Below are positions 32,612 through 39,959 of a DNA stretch of 64,000 bases, piece after piece. Both the position numbers and the translations under genes were made by a program. Location of the stretch: the NCBI GenBank assembly GCA_038244585.1, contig JBBRTI010000002.1, positions 1 through 64,000 of the forward strand, given 5' to 3'. Below the pieces are notes generated by a model. The model searched no databases. It worked only from the letters and a program-made list of their open reading frames with translations, and was not told the DNA's origin. The stretch is from UBA4664 sp038244585 (GTDB lineage: Bacteria > Patescibacteriota > Saccharimonadia > UBA4664). Every line of letters begins with the position of its first letter. Within the stretch, counting starts at the first letter, position 1.

Positions 32612-33205
32612 ATGCTTACTTTATCGGGTACGGCCATCGGGGTAGCAATCCTCGTTGTGGTGTTCTTGGCGATAGTTGCCAGGGTCATTATTCGTTGGCT
32701 TGAAGATCGGAAGGCCAACCGTTGGGAAGAGCTGCGCCAGGCAATCGATAACACCGCAATTCTGACGGATATCGGGGACGTGCGGCGGAAACACGGCGTT
32801 TTTCAGATACCAGTAGACAACGGGGTATTCTCCGGCGTCTGCAAGTTCGACCCCCGCACTCAGGTTCTTAACTATTCAAAAGCCGGATTTGGAGCAACTG
32901 CCAATCTCAAAGGTCGTTCGGTAGAGACATACGTCGCCATCATCGACACTTTTTTACGCAGTCTGAACGTCCAGCAGGAATCATCGGTGCAACAGGTATT
33001 TGTTGCTCCGGAGGCTCAAGAAGCAGATGCGTCCGAGACGGAGATTAGCCCTCAGGGCGGACAGGCAAGTAATTACGGCGGCGACCAACCTAGCGGTGAG
33101 TACACCGTCGGTGAGGGTAGTGACGAAACGCACCGCCGTGCCGAGGAGTCAGATCAGACCGGCTGGCCACCTGAGGCCACGGTTGGTCAGACGCGCAGCT
33201 ACTAG
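32612..33205 (+). CDS. Single-helix membrane protein, unknown
   Basis: 197 residues: an N-terminal helix at about 5-27 (TAIGVAILVVVFLAIVARVI), a basic-acidic amphipathic stretch, a small folded domain at about 45-115 (DIGDVRRKHGVFQIPVDNG, GVCKFDPRTQVLNYSKAG) and an acidic, Gln/Gly/Ser-rich disordered tail. GAGAGG precedes the ATG. A terminator follows. No family recognised. Confidence 0.6.
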   Translation: MLTLSGTAIGVAILVVVFLAIVARVIIRWLEDRKANRWEELRQAIDNTAILTDIGDVRRKHGVFQIPVDNGVFSGVCKFDPRTQVLNYSKAGFGATANLKGRSVETYVAIIDTFLRSLNVQQESSVQQVFVAPEAQEADASETEISPQGGQASNYGGDQPSGEYTVGEGSDETHRRAEESDQTGWPPEATVGQTRSY

Positions 33206-33234
33206 GACTCGCCAATTTCTCGACCTCACGGTCC

Positions 33235-33257
33235 GCCCGCAAAATGCGGGCTTTTTT
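33235..33257 (+). terminator. Intrinsic terminator
   Basis: GCCCGCA at 33235-33241 pairs with TGCGGGC at 33245-33251, followed by TTTTTT. The T-run reaches the last codon of the convergent gene at 33256. Confidence 0.9.
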
Positions 33258-33741
33258 ATTTGGTGCGGAGGTTGATAGTAGCGCCGTCTTCGGCACGAGG
33301 CGCGGCCAGCTCGAGTCTGCCTTGGACGTCTTGCATAATCGTATAGCCGCTGGCGGTCATGCCCTGACCGCCGACCGGATCAGACGGGAGAGATTGCAGC
33401 CCGACGTCTGGATTAACCAGGAAGTTCAAGTCCACCGTCTTGGCTTTTCGGCAATCGACGCTCGACGCGGTACAAATTTGTGTCGGTGTTTTAGGAATGG
33501 CAACCGGCAGGGACTGATGGTCCTTCAAATAGGTGGAAACGGCCTGAGACAAGCTAGCCAGGGCCGCGGTGCGCTCGGCGTTACGGGTGGCCGGCGTGCT
33601 GCTTACCGGCTTAGTGACGGGTGGCTTTGCCGGGTTGCTCAACAGTAATATCAGGCCGATCGTAACCGCGATGGTGCCTATACTATAGCCAATGAGCCGC
33701 CGGCGGAGCCGCCGCCGCTTTACGTCTTCCCAAGGTTTCAT
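33256..33741 (-). CDS. Pseudopilin-like membrane protein
   Basis: 161 residues: an Arg-rich start (MKPWEDVKRRRLRRRLIGYS), one helix at about 17-35 and an outer region. RNAERTAALASLSQAVSTYL followed by Pro and a Cys pair (TQICTASSVDCRK) and a Gly-rich beta end resemble the C-terminal part of type IV pseudopilins, but the prepilin peptidase site is not evident. It could be a minor pilin-like protein or an unrelated anchored protein. It stands alone on the minus strand. Confidence 0.5.
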   Translation of the reverse strand: MKPWEDVKRRRLRRRLIGYSIGTIAVTIGLILLLSNPAKPPVTKPVSSTPATRNAERTAALASLSQAVSTYLKDHQSLPVAIPKTPTQICTASSVDCRKAKTVDLNFLVNPDVGLQSLPSDPVGGQGMTASGYTIMQDVQGRLELAAPRAEDGATINLRTK

Positions 33742-33802
33742 ACCTTATTTGTACCATAAGCGTCTTGCGATAGCGATGATTCATAAGCGGTATTAACAAT
33801 GA

Positions 33803-33808
33803 TATAAT
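33803..33808 (+). promoter_or_regulatory. -10 box of trxB, probable leaderless mRNA
   Basis: Perfect TATAAT 6 nt before the ATG at 33815. No Shine-Dalgarno sequence is present. Confidence 0.6.
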
Positions 33809-33814
33809 AGTGCA

Positions 33815-34798
33815 ATGAATACCACACCCGACACCATATATGACCTCATTATTATCGGCGCCGGCCCCACGGGGCTGGCTGCAGCCATTTATGCCTCCCG
33901 AGAAGGCATGTCGACGCTGGTAATTGAAAAAGGCATAATCGGCGGCATGGCGGCTATTACCGATGTCATCGACAATTATCCGGGCTTTGAAGACGGCGTC
34001 AGCGGGCTGGAGTTGGCTGACCACCTGACAGCCCAAGCCAAGCGCTTCGGAGCTGAGATCGTAACCGGTGTTGAGGCTGTAGATCTATCGAGCGACGGGG
34101 CTGGGATAACGATTTTGACTAAGAAACAGCCGTTGAAAGCGCTGGCGGTCCTGATTGCGACCGGTTCGACCTATCGCGAGCTGGGGATCCCAGGTGAGTC
34201 CGAGCTGATCGGCCGTGGCGTGCACTTCTGTGCTACCTGCGACGGCCCGGTTTATCGTGGCAAAGACCTGGTGGTGGTGGGCGGCGGCAACTCGGCTCTG
34301 CAGGAAACGCTGTTTCTGGCCAGGTTCGCCAAACATATCACCATGGTGGTGCGCGGCCGCGACCTCGGCGGCAGCGAAATCCTGCGTGAGCAGGTCAGGC
34401 GCCTGAACAACCTTGATATACGTTTTCAGACCGTGCCTAATCGCATTGTCGCGGCCGAGGGCGGTATCGGCGTCAAGCACGTCGAAGTAACCAAAGCCAG
34501 CAAAGCCGGCAAGGCCGACATAGTTCCCGCCGACGGCGTCTTTGTCTTTGTCGGGCTGCTCCCTAATACCGACGCCTTCTGCGGCAAGCTCGACACCGAC
34601 GAGCACCGTTTCCTCAAAACCAGTGCCAAATTTGAATCCAGCCTGCCTGGCGTTTACGTTGCCGGAGATGTTCGTAGCGGCTCAACCTGGCAGATTGCCA
34701 GCGCCGTAGGGGAAGGCGTGAGTGCAACGCTGGCAATTCGCAGCTACCTCGACGAGCTCAAGTTCGCTCCAGCCGAGACAAAAGCCGAAATTAACTAA
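33815..34798 (+). CDS. trxB: Thioredoxin reductase
   Basis: A 327-residue flavoenzyme that moves electrons from NADPH to a disulfide partner such as thioredoxin in the cytoplasm. Visible are the FAD site IIGAGPTGLAAAIYASREG, the redox-active CATC in FCATCDGPVY, the NADPH site VVVGGGNSALQETLFLARF and the C-terminal GVYVAGDVRSGSTWQIASA. Length is normal. The start follows TATAAT by 6 nt. Its stop overlaps the stop of the convergent cupin gene by 3 nt (34796-34797). Confidence 0.93.
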   Translation: MNTTPDTIYDLIIIGAGPTGLAAAIYASREGMSTLVIEKGIIGGMAAITDVIDNYPGFEDGVSGLELADHLTAQAKRFGAEIVTGVEAVDLSSDGAGITILTKKQPLKALAVLIATGSTYRELGIPGESELIGRGVHFCATCDGPVYRGKDLVVVGGGNSALQETLFLARFAKHITMVVRGRDLGGSEILREQVRRLNNLDIRFQTVPNRIVAAEGGIGVKHVEVTKASKAGKADIVPADGVFVFVGLLPNTDAFCGKLDTDEHRFLKTSAKFESSLPGVYVAGDVRSGSTWQIASAVGEGVSATLAIRSYLDELKFAPAETKAEIN

Positions 34799-35202
34799 GC
34801 TGCGTGTTCGGCGGCTTCGGCCGCGTCGGCGTCCGCCTTGGTCTGATGGACCGTTCCTTCGGGATGTTGGGCCGGCGAATATACAGAATAAAGGCGCAAA
34901 TCCTTCTCGCCGATGTTGATGATATTGTGCCACGTACCAGCCGGCACGATGATGGCCCAGTCGTCACTGGCGTCATAAGTTTCCTCAACTTCAGCCTCAT
35001 TGGTGCTGAGTTCCACTAATGCCTTGCCCTGCTCTATGCGCAGGAACTGGTCGTGGTCGGGATGGACTTCGTTGCCGATTTCCTCACCTGGCTCGAGGTT
35101 CATGACGGTCAGCTGCGAATGCTTACCAGTGTAGAGCACGGTGCGGAACGTTTTGTTCTCGACAGTTAGTTTTTCGATGTCGTTTATCCATCCAAGGGCC
35201 AT
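34795..35202 (-). CDS. Cupin-domain protein
   Basis: A 135-residue cytoplasmic single-domain cupin. Metal ligands are visible in EEIGNEVHPDHDQFLRIEQG (first motif, GxxxxxHxHxxE-like with Glu and His) and in VPAGTWHNIINIG (second motif). The C-terminal 25 residues are His/Asp/Ala-rich. GGAGG supports ATG 35202; a reading from 35214 lacks a spacer. Substrate unknown. It is convergent with trxB with overlapping stops. Confidence 0.85.
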   Translation of the reverse strand: MALGWINDIEKLTVENKTFRTVLYTGKHSQLTVMNLEPGEEIGNEVHPDHDQFLRIEQGKALVELSTNEAEVEETYDASDDWAIIVPAGTWHNIINIGEKDLRLYSVYSPAQHPEGTVHQTKADADAAEAAEHAA

Positions 35203-35306
35203 GACAACCTCCATATTTACGTTCGGGGAAGCTGAAATCGCTTGTTTCCCGCTGCTTTCATTCTAACATGTGGTAAGGGATGCCGTAATTGGGTATCATG
35301 ACAAAC

Positions 35307-36704
35307 ATGACATCCCTTACCGTACTCGACACAACCAATCATATCGGCACTACCGTAACAGTCCGCGGCTGGATTCATAGCATCCGTGATATGGGCAAGA
35401 TTACCTTTATCGACCTGCGTGACCACACAGGGCTATTACAGGTCGTAATTGCCGATTCCGTCACGATGCCGCGCCTGGGCATTGAGTACGTCATCGAGGT
35501 AACCGGTGAGGTTAAGGAACGCGGCGAACGATTTCGCAACCCTAAATTGGCCACGGGTACAGTTGAGCTGGGGGCGGCTAGCGTCGTCGTCTTGAACGAA
35601 GCCGTCGAACTGCCGTTCGAAGTCAAAAAGGATACTCTGAACATCAACGAGGAACTGCGGCTGAAATACCGCTATCTTGACATGCGCAGCGAGCGAATGA
35701 CGACCAATCTTCGCCTGCGTCACCGCATTATCAAGTTCCTGCGCGACTTCATGGACGGGCAGGGGTTCATCGAAGTAGAGACGCCGATGCTTACTAAAGG
35801 CACGCCGGAAGGTTCACGCGAGTTTTTGGTACCCTCCCGCCTGCATCCCGAAGAATTCTACGTCCTGCCGCAAAGCCCGCAACAGTTCAAGCAGCTGCTA
35901 ATGGTCGGCGGAATTGGCCGGTACTTCCAGATTGCCCGTTGTATGCGCGATGAGGACCAGCGCGGCGACCGTCAGCCCGAGTTTACCCAGCTCGATATTG
36001 AAGCCTCGTTCGTCAACCAGGAAGACATCATTGCGCTCAATGAAGCTATGATGACGGAACTTATTAAAACGCAATTTCCCGACAAGAAAATCTCCGAACT
36101 GCCGTTCCCGCGCCTGACTTATGCCGAAAGCATGAAAAAATACAGCACCGATAAGCCCGACTTGCGCCGCGACAAGGATGACCCGAACGAGCTGGCCTTT
36201 GTCTGGATCATCGATTTTCCTATGTTTGAAATCAACACCGGCAGCAGTAAGGTGGATGCCGTCCACCATCCGTTTACCGCCCCGCTGGCGGCCGATGCCG
36301 GACTTCTGGAGTCTAAACCCATGGATGTCAGGGCCGACGCCTACGACATCGTCCTTAACGGCTACGAAATCGGCGGCGGCTCTATCCGTATCCACGATGC
36401 TGCTCTGCAGAACCGGGTCTTTGAACTGCTGGGTATCGGTAAGAAAGATATCCAGGAGCGTTTCGGCCACATGCTAGAGGCCTTCACCTTTGGAGCTCCG
36501 CCCCACGGCGGCATTGCCTACGGTCTGGACCGGCTGGTGATGATTTTGGCAAACGAGCCGAATATCCGCGAAGTCATGGCTTTTCCCAAGACCGGTGATG
36601 CTCGTGACCCGCTGACCGGCGCTCCAGGAGCCGTCACTGAGCTTGCCCTGACGGAAGCCCATATCAAAACCGTTCCGGATCTCAAGAAACCGACCCGCTC
36701 CTAA
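35307..36704 (+). CDS. aspS: Aspartyl-tRNA synthetase lacking the GAD insertion domain
   Basis: A class II synthetase charging tRNA with Asp. The N-terminal OB fold (VTVRGWIHSIRDMGKITFID), bacterial-type SPQQFKQLLMVGG, motif 2 FQIARCMRDEDQRGDRQPEF and motif 3 HGGIAYGLDRLVMIL are present. The protein has 465 residues against about 590 in most bacteria, because the GAD domain between motif 2 and motif 3 is absent. I chose ATG 35307 as it follows TATCAT (35294-35299) by 7 nt; ATG 35298 overlaps that box. No ribosome binding site is visible. Confidence 0.92.
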   Translation: MTSLTVLDTTNHIGTTVTVRGWIHSIRDMGKITFIDLRDHTGLLQVVIADSVTMPRLGIEYVIEVTGEVKERGERFRNPKLATGTVELGAASVVVLNEAVELPFEVKKDTLNINEELRLKYRYLDMRSERMTTNLRLRHRIIKFLRDFMDGQGFIEVETPMLTKGTPEGSREFLVPSRLHPEEFYVLPQSPQQFKQLLMVGGIGRYFQIARCMRDEDQRGDRQPEFTQLDIEASFVNQEDIIALNEAMMTELIKTQFPDKKISELPFPRLTYAESMKKYSTDKPDLRRDKDDPNELAFVWIIDFPMFEINTGSSKVDAVHHPFTAPLAADAGLLESKPMDVRADAYDIVLNGYEIGGGSIRIHDAALQNRVFELLGIGKKDIQERFGHMLEAFTFGAPPHGGIAYGLDRLVMILANEPNIREVMAFPKTGDARDPLTGAPGAVTELALTEAHIKTVPDLKKPTRS

Positions 36705-36717
36705 CTGAAGCAAGGTC

Positions 36718-36746
36718 GTGACAAAAACGTCACAAGCTGGTACAAT
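36718..36746 (+). promoter_or_regulatory. typA promoter with overlapping inverted repeat
   Basis: GTGACA at 36718-36723, 17-nt spacer, TACAAT at 36741-36746. The -35 box is the left arm of GTGAC-aaaaac-GTCAC (36718-36733), a possible operator. Confidence 0.55.
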
Positions 36747-36762
36747 ATAACAAACATCAACC

Positions 36763-36799
36763 GCGCCCCGGCGTATTTCCTTGCCGCGGCGCTTTCATT
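36763..36799 (+). terminator. Terminator-like hairpin in the typA leader
   Basis: GCGCC at 36763-36767 pairs with GGCGC at 36788-36792 and CGGC with GCCG inside, followed by TTTCATTT. It lies about 10 nt after the predicted transcription start, so it is either a shared aspS terminator or an attenuator. Confidence 0.5.
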
Positions 36800-36811
36800 T
36801 GGATTAATCGC

Positions 36812-38656
36812 ATGACTCAAGCTACTAATAACATCCGTAACGTTGCCATTATCGCCCACGTCGACCATGGCAAGACCACGCTCGTCGACGGTCTGCTTAA
36901 GCAGTCCAAAACCTTCCGTGAAAATCAGGCCGAAATGAAACAGACGGCTATCCTCGACACCGGGGACTTGGAGCGAGAGCGCGGCATTACTATTTCCGCC
37001 AAGACTATCGCGGTCAACCATGACGGGTTCAAGATCAACATCATCGACACCCCCGGTCACGCCGACTTCAGCGGTGAAGTCGAGCGAACGCTAAACCTGG
37101 CCGACGGCTGCCTGCTGATCATCGACGCGCAGGAAGGCCCGATGCCGCAGACTAAGTTCGTGCTTACACGCGCCCTGGCTCTGGGCCTGAAGCCGATCGT
37201 CGTGGTCAACAAGATTGATAAGCGCGACCGTCGCATCGACGAAGTCATCGACGAGGTTGGCAGCTTGTTCTTGGACCTGGCCATCAACGACGATCAGCTC
37301 GAATTTCCGATATATTATGCTATTGGCCGCGACGGCAAGTCATGGGACCATGTGCCGACCGACGCCGAAATTGAGGCTCCGGCTGATCTTGAGCCGATCT
37401 TCAATGCCATCATTACTGAGATCCCCGAACCACGCGTCGACGCGGCTGGCCCGTTCCAGATGCTCGTGACCTCGCTGACCTGGGACTCGTTCCTCGGTAA
37501 GTACGCCATCGGCCGTATCCAGCGCGGTAGTCTCAAAGCCGGTCAGGCGTTGGCTCTAATTGACCGCGACGGCAAAGTTTCAAGTACCCGCGCCGACAAA
37601 TTGTTCGTTGCTCTGGGGCTTGAGCGTGTCGAAGTAACCGAGGCTGTAGCCGGTGATATCGTTTGGATTACGGGTATTGGCGGCGCCTCCATTGGCGCAA
37701 CTGTCACGGCAGCCGAAGCTCCGGAAGCTCTGCCGGTAATGGAGATTGAGGCACCGACGCTCCAGATTCGCATCGGCCCAAACACCTCACCATACGCCGG
37801 GCGTGAAGGCAAATACACTACTAGCCGCCAAATCGGGGCGCGGCTTGAGCGTGAGCTTGAAACCAACGTCGGTTTGCGCGTCGTCGACCGTGGCAGCGAT
37901 TTCCTAGTTTCCGGACGCGGCGAACTCCATCTGTCGGTCCTCATAGAGACCCTCCGCCGTGAAGGCTTCGAGTTGGAAGTCGGCCGGCCGCAGGTCGTTA
38001 CCAAACAGGAAGAGGGCAAGATTCTGGAGCCCGTAGAAGAACTGATTATCGAAGTGCCGGAAGAGTACGTTGGCGCGGTGACCGGTGAATTGGGCCGCCG
38101 CCGGGGCGAAATGGTAACGATGGAGCCGACCACTAAGGCAACCATCCGTCTCATCTTCCGTCTGCCAACCCGTGCCCTGCTCGGTCTGCGCAATATCCTG
38201 TTAACGGGCACCAAGGGAACCGCCATCGTCAACAGCCTCCTTATTGGCTACGAGCCGCTGGGCGCACCGTTGCAGCAGCTTCGTAACGGCGTCCTGATTT
38301 CAGCTGAGACCGGCAGCGCCACTATTTACAGCCTCAAGACCGTCGAAGAGCGGGGGACTGCCTACATCGGACCATCAACCAAGGTTTACGAAGGTATGAT
38401 TATCGGCCTCAACCGCCGTGGCGACGACATGGAAATCAACGTTACCAAGGAAAAGAAACTGACCAACGTCCGTGCCTCGAGCACCGACATGACCACTCAG
38501 CTGACGCCCTACACTGAGCTTACACTTGAAGAGGCTTTGGATTTCATCGAAAACGATGAGCTATTGGAAGTGACGCCTGAGAACATCCGGATGCGCAAGC
38601 GCTATCTGCTCCCTCACGAGCGAAAGCATCACCGCAACCAGGCTTTGGCCGCCTAA
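36812..38656 (+). CDS. typA: Ribosome-associated GTPase TypA/BipA
   Basis: A 614-residue translational GTPase of the EF-G family that binds ribosomes and supports assembly and stress adaptation, especially in the cold. G motifs are AHVDHGKTTLVDGLL, GDLERERGIT, DTPGHADFSGEVE and NKIDK. The elongation-factor-like domains and the TypA-specific C-terminus (VRASSTDMTTQLTPYTELTL, TPENIRMRKRYL) are complete. The leader carries a promoter and hairpin. Confidence 0.96.
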   Translation: MTQATNNIRNVAIIAHVDHGKTTLVDGLLKQSKTFRENQAEMKQTAILDTGDLERERGITISAKTIAVNHDGFKINIIDTPGHADFSGEVERTLNLADGCLLIIDAQEGPMPQTKFVLTRALALGLKPIVVVNKIDKRDRRIDEVIDEVGSLFLDLAINDDQLEFPIYYAIGRDGKSWDHVPTDAEIEAPADLEPIFNAIITEIPEPRVDAAGPFQMLVTSLTWDSFLGKYAIGRIQRGSLKAGQALALIDRDGKVSSTRADKLFVALGLERVEVTEAVAGDIVWITGIGGASIGATVTAAEAPEALPVMEIEAPTLQIRIGPNTSPYAGREGKYTTSRQIGARLERELETNVGLRVVDRGSDFLVSGRGELHLSVLIETLRREGFELEVGRPQVVTKQEEGKILEPVEELIIEVPEEYVGAVTGELGRRRGEMVTMEPTTKATIRLIFRLPTRALLGLRNILLTGTKGTAIVNSLLIGYEPLGAPLQQLRNGVLISAETGSATIYSLKTVEERGTAYIGPSTKVYEGMIIGLNRRGDDMEINVTKEKKLTNVRASSTDMTTQLTPYTELTLEEALDFIENDELLEVTPENIRMRKRYLLPHERKHHRNQALAA

Positions 38657-38662
38657 TTACAG

Positions 38663-38690
38663 CTACCGCCTTCGGGCGGTAGTTTGCGTT
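38663..38690 (+). terminator. Intrinsic terminator after typA
   Basis: CTACCGCC at 38663-38670 pairs with GGCGGTAG at 38675-38682 around a TTCG tetraloop, followed by TTTGCGTTT. Confidence 0.88.
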
Positions 38691-38750
38691 TATCAGCACA
38701 CCGAGCTGAGCATAAAGATGCGGGTGTCTCATTTAGCTATAGTAAGAAAA

Positions 38751-38769
38751 TGTATCACCCGGTGACACA
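38751..38769. promoter_or_regulatory. 19-bp operator-like palindrome
   Basis: TGTATCACCCGGTGACACA reads as an inverted repeat of TGTnTCACC around one central base with a single mismatch pair. It lies 95 bases upstream of the promoter at 38846 and looks like a regulator binding site. Confidence 0.4.
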
Positions 38770-38845
38770 AAATCGACCTATGCCCAAAAATACCCCGGCC
38801 CCAGTAGTTTACGCGCCCAAGGTGAACAGTACCCACTCGCTTGTA

Positions 38846-38895
38846 TTGACGTAGCGTAAGAAGTGTGTTATGATATTCCCTGATCATCGTGATCA
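38846..38895 (+). promoter_or_regulatory. Promoter with TGATCA palindromes at the start site
   Basis: TTGACG at 38846-38851, a 17-nt spacer and TATGAT at 38869-38874. TGATCA-tcg-TGATCA at 38881-38895 covers the predicted start of transcription and could be an operator or a 5' hairpin. Confidence 0.6.
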
Positions 38896-38926
38896 TTACT
38901 TCGCACCCTGAAATGAGTTGATTATT

Positions 38927-39310
38927 GTGGCTTCCAACAGCCAATACAGCTTCAAGACCTACCACATGGCCAACCGTCTGTTTGTCGTAGGACTACTCGT
39001 GTTCTGCGTGGCAGTCGTCAGCTTTTTCTTCGTGGACGTTAACAGCACGCGGACTCTCTGGCCATTTATTCCAGCATTTGGAGTCACTGGGTTGTGCGTC
39101 GGGCACATCGTTTACCCAACGGCCAAGCGTAAGGAAATCGTGTGGGACGTGCTGCTGGCCATGGTTGCACTCTCGGGGATGACCGCCGTAATCTACGCTA
39201 GGGCAGCGACGAATGGTGTGACCATTATCAACTTGGCGTTGTGCCTCACTCTCGCGCTCACCCACAACATGAGCGTAAGACCAATCCCGACCGTCAAATC
39301 GCACGGTTAA
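38927..39310 (+). CDS. Small polytopic membrane protein, unknown
   Basis: About 127 residues with four hydrophobic segments (roughly 17-36, 43-62, 70-90, 95-112) and short polar ends. I used GTG 38927, with a weak TGAG upstream; TTG 38918 and ATG 38966 are alternatives. The promoter at 38846-38874 precedes it and two terminator hairpins follow, so it is a single-gene unit. No family recognised. Confidence 0.6.
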   Translation: MASNSQYSFKTYHMANRLFVVGLLVFCVAVVSFFFVDVNSTRTLWPFIPAFGVTGLCVGHIVYPTAKRKEIVWDVLLAMVALSGMTAVIYARAATNGVTIINLALCLTLALTHNMSVRPIPTVKSHG

Positions 39311-39337
39311 TCAACACTTCACTCTCCGGGTGCGAAA

Positions 39338-39418
39338 CCGGCAGCCGACTCCCAGCCTTTATGGCGAACGAGTCGGCTGTCGGCCCCCCAATGACAGTTG
39401 CCCTCCCGGGCTTTTTTT
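39338..39418 (+). terminator. Two terminator hairpins
   Basis: CCGGCAGCCGACTC at 39338-39351 pairs with GAGTCGGCTGTCGG at 39370-39383 with one mismatch. Next, GCCC-tccc-GGGC at 39400-39411 is followed by seven T. The second is a textbook terminator. Confidence 0.85.
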
Positions 39419-39464
39419 GTGCCCAAAACTTGGCCGCGGCAGTGACAACGTTTACAATAAGCTA

Positions 39465-39923
39465 ATGATTAAACGACTTCTTGCCACCCTCCTACTAGGG
39501 CTTGTACCAATGGGTGCCTTGGCTGATGACGCCGCGTCGACTCCGGTTTCGGAACAAGCGCAGGTTTCACCCGCGACGCAGCAGGGCGGGGGATCGGCCG
39601 CGTACCTTGGACCGCCTAGTAGTGTCTCGTCTGCGGCCGACGGCGGCGTTCTGCAGCCATACAGCAATAATCCTCTGCAGGCCGGTGGCAACGCGGCTTC
39701 AAACGGGTTGGTGTCGCCGGATAACAGTCAGCTTCAGGGCTCCGCGCCGTCCGGGGACCTCAAAGTGGTGCTGGGCAACGAAGCCGACGGGGGAATCCAC
39801 GCGCCAAACACAGCGCCAGTCGATAATTCGCCCCTCGACACTCTGGCTCTGTTAGCGGTAATCGGGTTCATTGGACTTATTTGGGTCCTTCGCCGCCGGG
39901 TGGCTCAGCGCTTTTCCTCCTAA
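39465..39923 (+). CDS. Secreted or surface-anchored low-complexity protein
   Basis: 152 residues with a signal peptide (MIKRLLATLLLGLVPMGALA), a Ser/Gly/Ala/Asn/Gln-rich middle without Cys, and a C-terminal helix (about 125-142, LALLAVIGFIGLIWVL) followed by RRRVAQRF. The layout resembles surface proteins held by a C-terminal anchor, but there is no LPxTG-type sortase motif. TACAAT at 39453-39458 ends 6 nt before the ATG, indicating a leaderless mRNA. Confidence 0.7.
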   Translation: MIKRLLATLLLGLVPMGALADDAASTPVSEQAQVSPATQQGGGSAAYLGPPSSVSSAADGGVLQPYSNNPLQAGGNAASNGLVSPDNSQLQGSAPSGDLKVVLGNEADGGIHAPNTAPVDNSPLDTLALLAVIGFIGLIWVLRRRVAQRFSS

Positions 39924-39940
39924 CTGGTATCGGGTCTATA

Positions 39941-39953
39941 AAACGGTTATGCT
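39941..39953 (+). promoter_or_regulatory. AAACGGTTATGCT -10 element of the histidine kinase gene
   Basis: TATGCT ends 6 nt before the ATG at 39960, so the mRNA is probably leaderless. The surrounding CGGTTATGCTGTTG is repeated in the rplJ promoter at 49196. Confidence 0.5.
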
Positions 39954-39959
39954 GTTGGC

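Noticed and set aside
35898..38232. Long minus-strand frames opposite aspS and typA
   Set aside because: They run antisense to conserved synthetase and GTPase motifs and have low-complexity Ser/Arg composition typical of shadow frames.
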